Positions 39,803 through 48,080 of a stretch of 64,000 bases of DNA are shown here, in pieces. Position 1 is the first letter of the stretch, and the number at the start of each line of letters is the position of its first letter. The notes under the pieces were generated by a model. It saw only the letters and a list, made by a program, of their open reading frames with translations. It searched no databases and was not told the DNA's origin. A program made the position numbers and the translations under genes. This DNA is from Brevibacillus_D fluminis_A. Lineage in GTDB: Bacteria; Bacillota; Bacilli; Brevibacillales; Brevibacillaceae. Where the stretch lies: positions 5,388,001 to 5,452,000 of the forward strand of contig NZ_CM125436.1 of NCBI RefSeq assembly GCF_052072235.1. The letters run 5' to 3'.

Positions 39803-41173
39803 CTATCCTGCATGGTTCACCTGCCTTTGCGATGCTTCCATCCGCTTGGGCTGGGCAAACCGAGTAAACAATATCGTAATGAGCGGCAAAAGCAGCAAAA
39901 ACAATGAATACGGCAGCGACTGCAGCGTCGGAACGCCCAGCGTTACGCTGATCACCATCGCCAGCCCGTTCCACGGAACAAGCGGAGGCATCACGAGCGT
40001 AGCATCCAGCATCGTGCGGCCAAGCAGCTGCTTGCCGCCTGCAAGGCGCTGGAATCGATCCGGCAGCGTCGCGCCTAAAACAAGAATGGGAATCGTTTGA
40101 TTGCAGCTGATGATGATCACCAAGAGCGAAAGCAGCACGCTTTTGATCACCAGCACGACCGGATTGCCGGTCTCTCCCATCAAACGGTTGACGATGGGCG
40201 AAAGCACGTTGGCTTTGTTCAAGATACCGTTCATGAACCCAGCCAGGCTGATGACGACCAGTACCTTCAAAATCGCGATCATCCCGCCGCCGTGCACCAT
40301 TTCATCCAGCTTAGTCTGCGAATTCAGATCGAATCCATACAGCATGGAGCGGACAAATTCGCCGATTTGCGGCGGATGGGAGAAAAGCAGCAAGACCACA
40401 CCGCTTACCAGCCCGTAAAAGAGCGCTGGCACCGCTTTGACCCGAAAAGCGAATGATCCGACCAGCACCAAAAGCGGTATCAGCTTCAGCAGCGAAATTT
40501 GGAAGTATTGCTCCATCAGCTGCTGAAAAGACCCGATCACACCCGATGCCGATACGCTGTCGCGCGTCAGATCAAGCGCGAGGAACAAAACAGCGGTAAT
40601 CCCCATCGCCAAAAGTCCCGTCGACTTGGCAAAACGCGTAATCTGCTCGTCGCCGCCGATGCTGCTTAGCACCAGCAGCCGGCTGCTCGACAAAGGCGAA
40701 AAGCGCTCCCCCACCATCGCGCCGGAGATCAACGCACCTGCGATCATCGGCAGTGGCAGCTGTACCGCATGGGCGATTCCCAACAAGGAAAGGCCAATCG
40801 TGCTGAGCGTGCCAACCGATGTTCCGAGCAAATACGAAACCCCGGCTGTCAGCAAAAACGAGAGAATCAGCAAGTAGTGCACATTGACGATGGACAATCC
40901 GTAATAAATGATTGCCGGGATGGTGCCTGCCATCATCAAAATCGGGATCATGAGACCGACAAGGCCGAGAATCAGCAGCACCGGTTTGGTCTGCGTGAAT
41001 CCGCCCCAGCCGAAAGCGAGCTGCTCCCGATACGTAAATCCGAGTCCGCGCACGGACCAGAGGGTGACCAGCACCGCAGCCAAAAGGCCAAAAGCGAGAG
41101 AAAGATTGAACAACAGACAGATGATGATGCCAGCGATCAGCGAAAGTACGGGCAAATAGCCTCGGAATGTCAT
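39803..41173 (-). CDS. NhaC-family Na+/H+ antiporter
   Basis: 456 residues with about 11-12 membrane helices. It has NhaC-type features: GTSVGTLSTIGLSLLGIAHA, SGAMVGERFSPLSSSRLLVL, and an N-terminal LSLIAGIIICLLFNLSLAFG. It exchanges Na+ (or a carboxylate couple such as malate/lactate in some relatives) for protons. It lies between cggR and gap, 23 bp from gap and 32 bp from cggR. It is therefore probably transcribed under CggR control, an arrangement absent from the Bacillus subtilis operon. Confidence 0.88.
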   Translation of the reverse strand: MTFRGYLPVLSLIAGIIICLLFNLSLAFGLLAAVLVTLWSVRGLGFTYREQLAFGWGGFTQTKPVLLILGLVGLMIPILMMAGTIPAIIYYGLSIVNVHYLLILSFLLTAGVSYLLGTSVGTLSTIGLSLLGIAHAVQLPLPMIAGALISGAMVGERFSPLSSSRLLVLSSIGGDEQITRFAKSTGLLAMGITAVLFLALDLTRDSVSASGVIGSFQQLMEQYFQISLLKLIPLLVLVGSFAFRVKAVPALFYGLVSGVVLLLFSHPPQIGEFVRSMLYGFDLNSQTKLDEMVHGGGMIAILKVLVVISLAGFMNGILNKANVLSPIVNRLMGETGNPVVLVIKSVLLSLLVIIISCNQTIPILVLGATLPDRFQRLAGGKQLLGRTMLDATLVMPPLVPWNGLAMVISVTLGVPTLQSLPYSLFLLLLPLITILFTRFAQPKRMEASQRQVNHAG

Positions 41174-41205
41174 CGTGTACGTATCCCTTCACGGTTTATT
41201 CCCGA

Positions 41206-42240
41206 CTATTGGACTGTCGATAAAATCGTCCGAGCAGCCCCCTCGTCAGTGATAAGTACATTTTGACACGACTGTTGGGCAAAGGAAAGAATCGCTTTCG
41301 CCTTGCTCGCACCGCCCGCAACGGATACCACCATCTCGGCCGAACGCACATCATCGAGCTGAAGCCCAAGCGTGGAGACGCGCTCCACGATCTCGCCCGC
41401 TTCATTAAAGTAATACCCAAACGCTTCCCCGACGGCACCTGCTTGTGCCAATTCACTCAGCTCGCCTTCATCGTACTTCCGGCGTTTGGCCATCGTCAGA
41501 GCGTCGCCGATGCCGTGGATCACGACCCGGGCCGAACGCAGCAGCTCCAGCACTTCCGCCACCTGCTGGTCAGCCAGCAAGGTTTGGAGAGCTTCCGGGC
41601 TTACCCGATCGGGAGCATGCAGCATCCGGTACTGTCCGCCGCTTTTCGCCGCCATGACCGATACGAGCGTGTTCGCTTGAATCTCTGCGTTCTCGCCCAA
41701 TCCCCCGCGTGCCGGCACGAATTGTACCGAGCGAAACTGCGGTGACGGCTGAAGATGCGACGCGACGTTGGCGATGGTTGTACCGCCTGTGACTGCGACC
41801 ACGTCGCCTTCCTTCACCTGCTGTCTGAGCACTCTCGCACCGATTCGGCCAAGCTCCTGCTTCACCCATTCTGACTGATCGGAATCGCCATTGATGACGA
41901 TGACCTCGGGAATCTTCAGCTTTTGCTTCAAGCGCTCCGCCAGATCGGTAAGACCGAATAATTCGCCCGCCATTGGTTCAAGCTGTTCTAAAAGGCGGTT
42001 TCCTTCCTCCGTACAACTCATGCCGACGGCAGTGGCGAAAATCACGCCCGCTTCTCTCAAAACATCCAACTCGGCCCGCAAAATGCGCTCTGTCGTCTGC
42101 ATCTCTTCGGCAAGCGCGCGCCGACCGATCGGCTGCATGTGGGAAATCGACTTCAATAGCAGGTAACGCTTGCGCAACACTTCAACCAAATCGGGAACCA
42201 ACTTGGTGTGCAACTCAATAATTTCCCGCATCATTCCCAT
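41206..42240 (-). CDS. cggR: Central glycolytic genes regulator CggR
   Basis: 344 residues. An N-terminal winged HTH (LLKSISHMQPIGRRALAEEM) precedes the SorC/DeoR-type sugar-phosphate-binding domain (VVAVTGGTTIANVASHL; VPARGGLGENAEIQANT; GEAFGYYFNEAGEIVERV). CggR represses the gap operon and is released by fructose-1,6-bisphosphate. It heads the operon and is preceded by operator-like repeats, as in Bacillus. Confidence 0.95.
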   Translation of the reverse strand: MGMMREIIELHTKLVPDLVEVLRKRYLLLKSISHMQPIGRRALAEEMQTTERILRAELDVLREAGVIFATAVGMSCTEEGNRLLEQLEPMAGELFGLTDLAERLKQKLKIPEVIVINGDSDQSEWVKQELGRIGARVLRQQVKEGDVVAVTGGTTIANVASHLQPSPQFRSVQFVPARGGLGENAEIQANTLVSVMAAKSGGQYRMLHAPDRVSPEALQTLLADQQVAEVLELLRSARVVIHGIGDALTMAKRRKYDEGELSELAQAGAVGEAFGYYFNEAGEIVERVSTLGLQLDDVRSAEMVVSVAGGASKAKAILSFAQQSCQNVLITDEGAARTILSTVQ

Positions 42241-42257
42241 CCTTTACCTTTAATAAA

Positions 42258-42298
42258 GGGACACGAAACGTCCCGCTATATACTTTTTACGTCCCGCT
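42258..42298 (-). promoter_or_regulatory. CggR operator and operon promoter region
   Basis: ACGTCCCGCT occurs twice on the + strand (42268-42277 and 42289-42298), 21 bp apart, so AGCGGGACGT repeats on the transcribed strand. GGGAC at 42258-42262 adds an inverted element. TATATA between the copies could be the -10 box. The known CggR operator is a tandem GGGAC-containing repeat upstream of cggR, which this matches. Confidence 0.75.
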
Positions 42299-42433
42299 TA
42301 AACCAAAAAAATAAGCGAACTGTACTGTTCCTTTTTCCTCTTTTACTTTAGCATATTCATCAGCCTTCTGCAAGGCAACCTGCTCTTCGCCCGAAGCAAA
42401 AGAGCAGGATTGCGTGTGCCAAGCCCATGTGGC

Positions 42434-43063
42434 TTAACTGATGGTGTTATAATGAACGAACTCGCCTGTCGGCTTGCGGTATCCGCGCGGACGCTGGCTG
42501 GACGTATCTTCTTTGCCGATGGCAATCAGCAGGACAGGTACATAGCGCGACGGTATGTGTAACGATTGGGACAGCTTTTGCGGATCGAACCCGTTCATTG
42601 GGCACGTATCCCAGCCTTTTTCCTTGGCGATCAGCATCAGGAGCATGGCAGAGAGGCTGGCATTGCGAATCGCTTCATCCCGCTTGAACACGTCTCCTTG
42701 CCCCTCGTAGTAACCATTCACGAACTCCACGGTTTGATCATATTCTTGCTTGCTCATAATACCCAGATGCAAAAAGCCTTCGTTCAGCTTGTCCACCTGC
42801 TTGTATGCTTCCAGATCGCCCAATACCACGATGGCTGCCGAGGCGGTTTTCACCTTGTATTGACGATTCGCTGCTTCATAGACAAGCTCCTTGCGTTCCG
42901 GGTCTTTGACTACCAGGTAATGCGTGTGCTGCAAATTAAAAGTCGACGGTGCGAATTTCGCCAATTGAAAAATCTCTTCCAACTCGCTGTCAGCGATTTC
43001 TGTACCTTCAAAAAATTTCGTTGCCGAACGTCTTGCTTTTACAAGGTTAGTAAAATCGCTCAT
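42434..43063 (-). CDS. Nitroreductase-family NAD(P)H oxidoreductase
   Basis: 209 residues from ATG 43063 behind AGGAGCGAG. FMN-binding features are the N-terminal KARRSATKFFEGTEI, FAPSTFNLQHTHYLVV and the C-terminal WDTCPMNGFDPQKLSQSLHI with VPVLLIAIGKED. It is an FMN enzyme reducing nitro- or quinone-type substrates (YdgI/YodC-like), and the physiological substrate is unknown. Confidence 0.93.
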   Translation of the reverse strand: MSDFTNLVKARRSATKFFEGTEIADSELEEIFQLAKFAPSTFNLQHTHYLVVKDPERKELVYEAANRQYKVKTASAAIVVLGDLEAYKQVDKLNEGFLHLGIMSKQEYDQTVEFVNGYYEGQGDVFKRDEAIRNASLSAMLLMLIAKEKGWDTCPMNGFDPQKLSQSLHIPSRYVPVLLIAIGKEDTSSQRPRGYRKPTGEFVHYNTIS

Positions 43064-43171
43064 GGAACTCGCTCCTTTTATGTAATAACCAAATCATATC
43101 AACTTACCTTTTGTAAGTAAATAGGATATATGAAAAATTTACCTTCTACTACATGCTGCATTAAGCACACG

Positions 43172-43210
43172 AAAAAAGGCAACCGTCAAAATGATGAACG
43201 GCTGCCTTCT
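43172..43210 (-). terminator. Terminator of the FAD oxidoreductase gene
   Basis: AAGGCAGCCGT pairs with ACGGTTGCCTT with one G-T, followed by TTTTTCG on the minus strand. Confidence 0.87.
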
Positions 43211-43220
43211 ACTATTTCGA

Positions 43221-43796
43221 TTAGTTGGTTTTCAAAACATCATGGTCGACATAACGCTCGCCATTGATCTCGCTGATTACGTTGATCGCCACTTTTGCCC
43301 CATCGCCGGCAGTAATGATCGAATGCACGCTGACACCTGCGCAAGTACCCGCCGCCCAGATGCCTGGAATTGTGGTTTTTCCGCTCGCATCCGTCTGGAA
43401 CACGGTTTTGATCCGCGGCTCTTTCCCTTCCGTAGTGGCAACGCCAATCGCTTCAGCCAATGTAGTCAATGCCCCGGTCGCCAAAATCACATGCGCTGCT
43501 TCAAAGGAGCCTTGCTCTTCTGTTTCCACCGTAAAGCCTTGCTCATTTTTCACCACGTTCGTCACGGTTGCCGTGACCAATTCAGCCCCGAATTTGGTCG
43601 CCTGCTTTTTCCCGATGTCAACCATATCCGGACCCGTGATTTCTGCCACGCCATAATGATTTTCGATCCATGCCCGCTTTGTCATGCTCTTGTCGTTGTC
43701 CACCAGCAGCGTCTTTTTCCCGGCTTTTGCGGCAAACAACGCTGCGCTTGCTCCTGCTGGACCTGCTCCGATAATAGCAATATCGTACATGTTCAT
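43221..43796 (-). CDS. Short thioredoxin-reductase-like FAD protein
   Basis: 191 residues with an N-terminal dinucleotide fold IIGAGPAGASAALFAAKAGK, a C-terminal GIWAAGTCAGVSVHSIITAGD (in part) and FAD contacts as in TrxB. It lacks the NADPH-binding domain and the CxxC redox pair of true thioredoxin reductase. Proteins of this size exist as stand-alone FAD oxidoreductases of unknown partner. ATG 43796 or 43790 follows AGGAG. Confidence 0.85.
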   Translation of the reverse strand: MNMYDIAIIGAGPAGASAALFAAKAGKKTLLVDNDKSMTKRAWIENHYGVAEITGPDMVDIGKKQATKFGAELVTATVTNVVKNEQGFTVETEEQGSFEAAHVILATGALTTLAEAIGVATTEGKEPRIKTVFQTDASGKTTIPGIWAAGTCAGVSVHSIITAGDGAKVAINVISEINGERYVDHDVLKTN

Positions 43797-43890
43797 TCAG
43801 CTCCTTCGGCATTATAGTTTCCACATTTGACCATTTCTATTATAAACCTATTAATACACTAATTCAATACATATGTTTATTAAAGCACTA

Positions 43891-43916
43891 AAAATAAAAA
43901 CCCGGTTACAACCGGG
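43891..43916 (-). terminator. Terminator overlapping the glutaredoxin-like gene end
   Basis: CCCGGTT (43901-43907) pairs with AACCGGG (43910-43916), followed on the minus strand by TTTTTATTTTT. The stop codon of the gene (43906-43908) lies inside the hairpin. Confidence 0.87.
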
Positions 43917-44184
43917 TCCCTTTCACACGCTTCTCCAATTCTTCCCGCAGCTCCCACTCCGTCACGACAGACTCAATGGATACAAAAACTTGTTCACCAT
44001 TGATCGCCACAACCGGAATCGTAAACATGTACGCTTCCAGCAACGCCGGATCAGAATGAATGTCGACGATGTGCAGCGTGAGCGGGATCTCCCTGCCGAT
44101 CCGCCGGATGCTCCTCTCCACATCATCGCAAAGATGGCAGCCGGCACGACCGTACAAGGTAATGTCCAATGCTGTATCGTTCAT
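43906..44184 (-). CDS. Glutaredoxin-like protein (DUF836 type)
   Basis: 92 residues. The thioredoxin-fold pattern has C16-HL-C19 (YGRAGCHLCDD), the cis-Pro loop FTIPVVAINGEQVFV and a final helix. It is probably a small thiol-disulfide protein. It lies 6 bp downstream of rpoN and may be cotranscribed with it. Confidence 0.88.
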   Translation of the reverse strand: MNDTALDITLYGRAGCHLCDDVERSIRRIGREIPLTLHIVDIHSDPALLEAYMFTIPVVAINGEQVFVSIESVVTEWELREELEKRVKGTRL

Positions 44185-44190
44185 CTGGTT

Positions 44191-45573
44191 TTAAAACCTC
44201 TTTCTTTTTGCCGAGGAAGCGATCATCATTTCCTCACGGTATTTGGCAACGGTGCGGCGCGAAATCTCGATCCCTTCTTTCAGCAGCATTTCCGCCAGCT
44301 TCTGGTCGGAATGCGGCTGTTTGCGATCCTCCTGCTCGATCAACAGCTTGATCCGCCGCTTCACGCTTTCAGAAGAAGCCGCGTCACCGCTTGCGGTCGA
44401 TAAAGCGGACGTAAAGAAATATTTCAGTTCGAACACACCGCGCGGCGTCTGCACATATTTGCCGTTCGTGGCGCGGCTGATCGTAGATTCATGCAAGCTG
44501 ACCCGCTCGGCAATTTCCTTTTGCGTCATCGGCTTCAAGTAGTGTACCCCATGCTCGAAAAAATCGCGCTGCAAATCGACGATGGCCTGTGTGACACGCA
44601 TCAGCGTCAGCCTGCGCTGCTCCAAGCTTTTCGCCAGCCACAATGCGGCATTCAGCTTCTCATGAATGAATTTTTGCGCTTCATCCTGCGTATTTTCCCG
44701 TTTGAGCAGCTTCTCATAAAAACTGTTGATCGTCAGCCGTGGCGCGGATGCGTCATTGACCAGCACGACGTATTCTTTCCCGACTTTTTCAACGGTCACA
44801 TCGGGAATGACGAATTTCGTTTCACCATGATAGAATGCGGCTCCCGGACGCGGATTCAAGGTACGCACCAAATCAGCCATCTGCTGCACCTCGCTGATCG
44901 TCACTTTCAACGAATCGGCGATGCGCTGGTAACGGTTATTTGCCAAATCAAGCAGATGATGCTGCACCAGGTTCACGATTGGCTCATCATCCTGACCATT
45001 ATGCTGCAGCTGAAGCAGCAAACATTCCTCGAGGTTGCGCGCCCCGACGCCGACCGGATCAAAGTGCTGGATGACTGTCAGCACATCCTCCACTTCTTCG
45101 ACCGATACGGCAAGCTTGTCGCTGATTTCCTCCAGGCTGATTTCCAAATAGCCTTTTTCGTCCAAATTTCCGATCAAATACATGCCAAGTTTTCGCTGTG
45201 TCGGCGATAAGCCTTTGACATAGCCTAATTGCGTCTCCAAATGCTCGAACAAGGTTGAGTCCGGACCGTGCACATGATCGAGCGGGTTGAAAGTGCTTTC
45301 ATTTTTACCTGCTGAATATTCGCCTGTCGCGCGGTTTCCTACAATTTCCTTCCAGTCGACCTGTGCGATCGGCTTTTCCTCTTCTTTTTTCGGATAGTCG
45401 AACGCTGCACTGACTTCCTGCAGTTCGATCACCGGGTTTTCCGTCGCCTGCTCTTGCAGATACCCAAGCAAATCAACTGCTGAATATTGAAGAATGGTAA
45501 TCGCTTGCCTCAACTCAGGTGTCATGACCAGTTTAAGCGTCTGTTCTTGGTAAAGCCCAAATCCCATGTTCAT
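44191..45573 (-). CDS. rpoN: RNA polymerase sigma-54 factor
   Basis: 460 residues. The N-terminal Gln/Leu activator-interaction region is LYQEQTLKLVMTPELRQAIT. The core-binding domain follows (GYLEISLEEISDKL; FDPVGVGARNLEECLLLQLQ), then the HTH and the RpoN box SRRTVAKYREEM near the C-terminus. It directs transcription from -24/-12 promoters with AAA+ activators, called SigL in Bacillus. The start is ATG 45573 or 45567. Confidence 0.97.
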   Translation of the reverse strand: MNMGFGLYQEQTLKLVMTPELRQAITILQYSAVDLLGYLQEQATENPVIELQEVSAAFDYPKKEEEKPIAQVDWKEIVGNRATGEYSAGKNESTFNPLDHVHGPDSTLFEHLETQLGYVKGLSPTQRKLGMYLIGNLDEKGYLEISLEEISDKLAVSVEEVEDVLTVIQHFDPVGVGARNLEECLLLQLQHNGQDDEPIVNLVQHHLLDLANNRYQRIADSLKVTISEVQQMADLVRTLNPRPGAAFYHGETKFVIPDVTVEKVGKEYVVLVNDASAPRLTINSFYEKLLKRENTQDEAQKFIHEKLNAALWLAKSLEQRRLTLMRVTQAIVDLQRDFFEHGVHYLKPMTQKEIAERVSLHESTISRATNGKYVQTPRGVFELKYFFTSALSTASGDAASSESVKRRIKLLIEQEDRKQPHSDQKLAEMLLKEGIEISRRTVAKYREEMMIASSAKRKRF

Positions 45574-46041
45574 TTTCTTTGCTGCCCCCTTTACATCTGA
45601 CTACACTAGCAGCGGCTTATACGCGTCGCATCTCTCTTTACATCTTTATTCGACATAATTATGCAATTTTCCTGCCAAAAAGAATTTATGTTATTTTTAT
45701 TTTTTCACTACTTCAAATATACTGATTCTAAAAGCGCATTCACAACTTCATATATATTATTGTAATCACTTTGAGCAGAAATGGTTACTACGAATCGCAG
45801 GAAATCATACTAGATTCTAGCAAATATCGTCATGATTCGCCAGATACTTGCAAAAAATCTTCATCGTACGGCATTTTTCTGTAAAAATCAACAAAATATT
45901 TAACTTCATGGAAATTTGCTTGTACAATTATCTGCAAAACAGTAACGTTCCCACTCGGTAACGCTTGCAAAATTCCCACTGATCAACTATAATGATTTAG
46001 GTGGAGTTGCCTTAGGCTAAACTTCATTAAATCGTTACTAT
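45574..46041. other. Intergenic region between rpoN and tRNA-Arg
   Basis: 468 bp, AT-rich, without a supported ORF. The right end holds the tRNA promoter (45965-45993). The rest probably carries the rpoN promoter, but no clear hexamer pair stood out. Confidence 0.5.
45965..45993 (+). promoter_or_regulatory. Promoter of tRNA-Arg
   Basis: TTGCAA (45965-45970), a 17-bp spacer and TATAAT (45988-45993), with a start expected near 46000, about 42 bp before the tRNA. Confidence 0.75.
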
Positions 46042-46116
46042 ACGCCCGTAGCTCAGTGGATAGAGCAGTGGTCTCCGGAACCACGTGCGGGGGTTCGATT
46101 CCCTTCGGGCGTACCA
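46042..46116 (+). tRNA. tRNA-Arg (CCG)
   Basis: 75 nt including the encoded CCA. Acceptor ACGCCCG / CGGGCGT, D-arm GCTCAGTGGATAGAGC, anticodon loop CTCCGGA in stem GTGGT / ACCAC giving CCG, and T-arm GGGGGTTCGATTCCC. Confidence 0.95.
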
Positions 46117-46180
46117 TAAAAGCGTACTAAGGACTGGTTGTTACTGGTCTTTTTTTATTTGCATCCATGCGAAAAAGGAA

Positions 46181-46212
46181 AACTCCACCGCTCGTTTACG
46201 GTGGAGTTTTTT
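46181..46212. terminator. Bidirectional terminator
   Basis: AACTCCACCG (46181-46190) pairs with CGGTGGAGTT (46199-46208) and is followed by TTTT on the + strand; the minus strand ends in TTTTCC. It separates the tRNA transcript from the convergent secreted-protein gene. Confidence 0.85.
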
Positions 46213-46226
46213 GGCGTTTGAGCCGC

Positions 46227-46703
46227 TTACTTTTTCACTTGCGGCATTGTCACCGTGAAGGTGGATGTTTTGCCATCCCACGTGATTGTACCGCCCAGCT
46301 CTTGAACCACAAATGTCATTGGCACCAAAACAGCGCCTGTGACGGCTTTGGATTTCGCTGGAGCTTTGATCGTTTTGCCCGCTTTGTAGCCTGTGGAGCT
46401 ATCTGCATACAGGCGGACGGACATTTTATCTTTGGCGAGCAGGACCGATTTCGTCATGCTATCCCATGCGGCGGTACCGCCCATCGCTTCAAGCAGCTCG
46501 CTTGCCGGAACCAAGATGGTTTTATTGTCGACCGCAGGCGCTACTTTGAACACGATCTCCGTACCATCTACCTTCAGAGTAAAGGTTTGGGTAGCGGTCT
46601 TCACCGGTGCAACCGTAGCTTTTGGCGCAGCGAAGGCTGCCCCAGCCGCACTGCCCATCACCAAAGTTGCCGCAAGCATAAGACCTGATACCTTTTTCAA
46701 CAT
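46227..46703 (-). CDS. Secreted copper-amine-oxidase-N-like domain protein
   Basis: 158 residues from ATG 46703, 10 nt after AAGGG; the in-frame GTG 46712 is too close. A signal peptide ends near GAAFAAPKA. Two repeats of the short beta-alpha domain follow (DNKTILVPASELLEAMGGTA with W; TGAVLVPMTFVVQELGGTIT with W). This is the stalk domain common in secreted proteins of Paenibacillaceae. It has no catalytic residues, and a wall or matrix role is likely. Confidence 0.87.
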   Translation of the reverse strand: MLKKVSGLMLAATLVMGSAAGAAFAAPKATVAPVKTATQTFTLKVDGTEIVFKVAPAVDNKTILVPASELLEAMGGTAAWDSMTKSVLLAKDKMSVRLYADSSTGYKAGKTIKAPAKSKAVTGAVLVPMTFVVQELGGTITWDGKTSTFTVTMPQVKK

Positions 46704-46818
46704 TTTGTACACACCCTTTTACGAATAGTTGTGAAATAACATTATCCTTTCTACAATATGGTAATGAACTCCTTCTTTATTAACAAAAAATACCTTTATT
46801 TTTTTACACTCTATAAAG

Positions 46819-46873
46819 TTATCCACGAAACGTGTGTTCCTGTTAGTGGATTTGTGCATAACTTTGTGGATAA
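46819..46873. promoter_or_regulatory. DnaA-box-like cluster upstream of clpP
   Basis: Three 9-mers occur: TTATCCACG (46819-46827), TGTGCATAA (46853-46861, complement TTATGCACA) and TGTGGATAA (46865-46873, complement TTATCCACA, perfect). The surrounding 290-bp gap is AT-rich and also holds the clpP promoter. Confidence 0.5.
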
Positions 46874-46946
46874 CTAACGTTTTTGGGGACAAGGTTTAGA
46901 AGCATGTTTTTTGGGAATTACTGAAGTGTGAACGACAATCTTCGCG

Positions 46947-46976
46947 TTTGACCTTCATTGACCAATTGTGTATGAT
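46947..46976 (+). promoter_or_regulatory. clpP promoter with CtsR operator
   Basis: The tandem heptads TTTGACC and ATTGACC (46947-46953 and 46957-46963, 3-bp gap) match the CtsR operator read on the opposite strand as GGTCAAT GAA GGTCAAA. They overlap the -35 TTGACC (46948-46953), which is 17 bp from TATGAT (46971-46976). Heat-inducible control of clpP by CtsR follows the Bacillus pattern. Confidence 0.88.
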
Positions 46977-47005
46977 ATTGAGTATGATAGAGAGGAGGAA
47001 TAAAC

Positions 47006-47608
47006 ATGCATATGAATTTGATTCCAACCGTCATTGAGCAAACGAATCGCGGTGAGCGCGCTTATGATATTTACTCTCGCCTTCTGAAAGATCGGATCAT
47101 CTTCTTGGGCACCCCGATCAACGACGTGGTCGCGAACAGCATCGTTGCCCAACTGCTGTTCCTTCAAGCGGAAGACCCTGAAAAAGACATCAGTCTTTAC
47201 ATCAACAGCCCGGGCGGTTCCATTACGGCAGGGATGGCCATCTTCGATACGATGCACCATATCAAGCCGGATGTATCCACAATCTGCATCGGCATGGCTG
47301 CATCCATGGGCGCATTCTTGCTGGCTTCCGGTGCGAAAGGGAAACGCTTTGCCCTTCCTAACAGCGAGGTCATGATTCACCAGCCGTTGGGTGGCGCACA
47401 AGGTCAAGCGAGCGATATCGAAATCGCAGCAAAACGCATCATCAAAATGCGCGAGCACTTGAACCAGATTCTTTCCGAGCGCACAGGCCAGCCGCTGGAA
47501 CGCATCCAACGCGATACGGACCGCGACAACTTCCTGTCTGCAAAAGAAGCGAAAGAATACGGATTGATCGACGAGGTTATCACCTCGACGCCCACTTCCG
47601 CCAAGTAA
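47006..47608 (+). CDS. clpP: ATP-dependent Clp protease proteolytic subunit
   Basis: 200 residues from ATG 47006 behind AGAGGAGG. The Ser-His-Asp triad is seen as S100 (GMAASMGAF), H125 (EVMIHQP) and Asp in RDTDRD; INSPGG lines the active site. ClpP forms a tetradecameric barrel fed by ClpX or ClpC. It is single-gene, with its own CtsR-type promoter and terminator. Confidence 0.99.
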   Translation: MHMNLIPTVIEQTNRGERAYDIYSRLLKDRIIFLGTPINDVVANSIVAQLLFLQAEDPEKDISLYINSPGGSITAGMAIFDTMHHIKPDVSTICIGMAASMGAFLLASGAKGKRFALPNSEVMIHQPLGGAQGQASDIEIAAKRIIKMREHLNQILSERTGQPLERIQRDTDRDNFLSAKEAKEYGLIDEVITSTPTSAK

Positions 47609-47621
47609 CCATTGATACGGC

Positions 47622-47662
47622 AAAAGGGAGCGGTTTTCATCACGAAAACCCGCTCCCTTTTT
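47622..47662 (+). terminator. Terminator of clpP
   Basis: AAAAGGGAGCGGTTTTC (47622-47638) pairs with GAAAACCCGCTCCCTTTT, with one bulged base, and ends in T. Confidence 0.9.
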
Positions 47663-47663
47663 C

Positions 47664-47709
47664 TGTGGATAACTCTCCTGCTATCGAGGTTATTCACAAG
47701 TTATGCACG
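47664..47709. promoter_or_regulatory. DnaA-box-like cluster downstream of clpP
   Basis: TGTGGATAA (47664-47672, perfect complement of TTATCCACA), TTATTCACA (47690-47698) and TTATGCACG (47701-47709) lie within 46 bp. Confidence 0.48.
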
Positions 47710-47759
47710 ATTCGTATCGATCAGGCGTTCCTGGTATCCGCACCGCCTGTGCTGCGCTG

Positions 47760-47939
47760 TTAATCATTGAAACAAGCTTGTCTCATCGTATCGGTGGTCG
47801 TCTCTTCAATCAGCCCGTTTTGGTCACAGACGACTCCGCCGCCCAGTCCTTCGTTCACCATGCGATCAATGTCCATGAAACAGCTGTCTCGTCCTTCATG
47901 CAGCGAATCGTTTTTCTCGTGCTTGTCGTTTCCGTTCAC
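47760..47939 (-). CDS. Small acidic protein, 59 residues
   Basis: GTG 47939 is 7 nt after GGAGG; the ATG two codons upstream touches it. The reading ends IDRMVNEGLGGGVVCDQNGL, then IEETTTDTMRQACFND. I believe similar short proteins with a GLGGGxVxxxNGLIEE core occur in Bacillales near crh/clpP, but I cannot name one. No membrane segment. Confidence 0.6.
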   Translation of the reverse strand: MNGNDKHEKNDSLHEGRDSCFMDIDRMVNEGLGGGVVCDQNGLIEETTTDTMRQACFND

Positions 47940-48024
47940 AAACATCCCTCCTTTGGTTTACTCCATTAGGGATGCCCCATTTCGACAAAATCATCCTGTT
48001 CTCCAAAACATGCTAATGCGCAAA

Positions 48025-48069
48025 CAAAAAACCATCTCATGCTGACGATCGTCAACAGCCGATGGTTTT
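48025..48069 (-). terminator. Terminator of crh
   Basis: AAAACCATC pairs with GATGGTTTT, with an inner palindrome TTGACGATCGTCA-like loop, and TTTTGTTT on the minus strand. Confidence 0.85.
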
Positions 48070-48080
48070 GCTCGTTTATC

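Noticed and set aside
46117..46165. Terminator for tRNA-Arg near the TTTTTTT run
   Set aside because: GACTGGT and ACTGGTC are near-direct repeats rather than complementary arms, so a simple hairpin does not form. Termination may occur at the bidirectional hairpin at 46181-46212.
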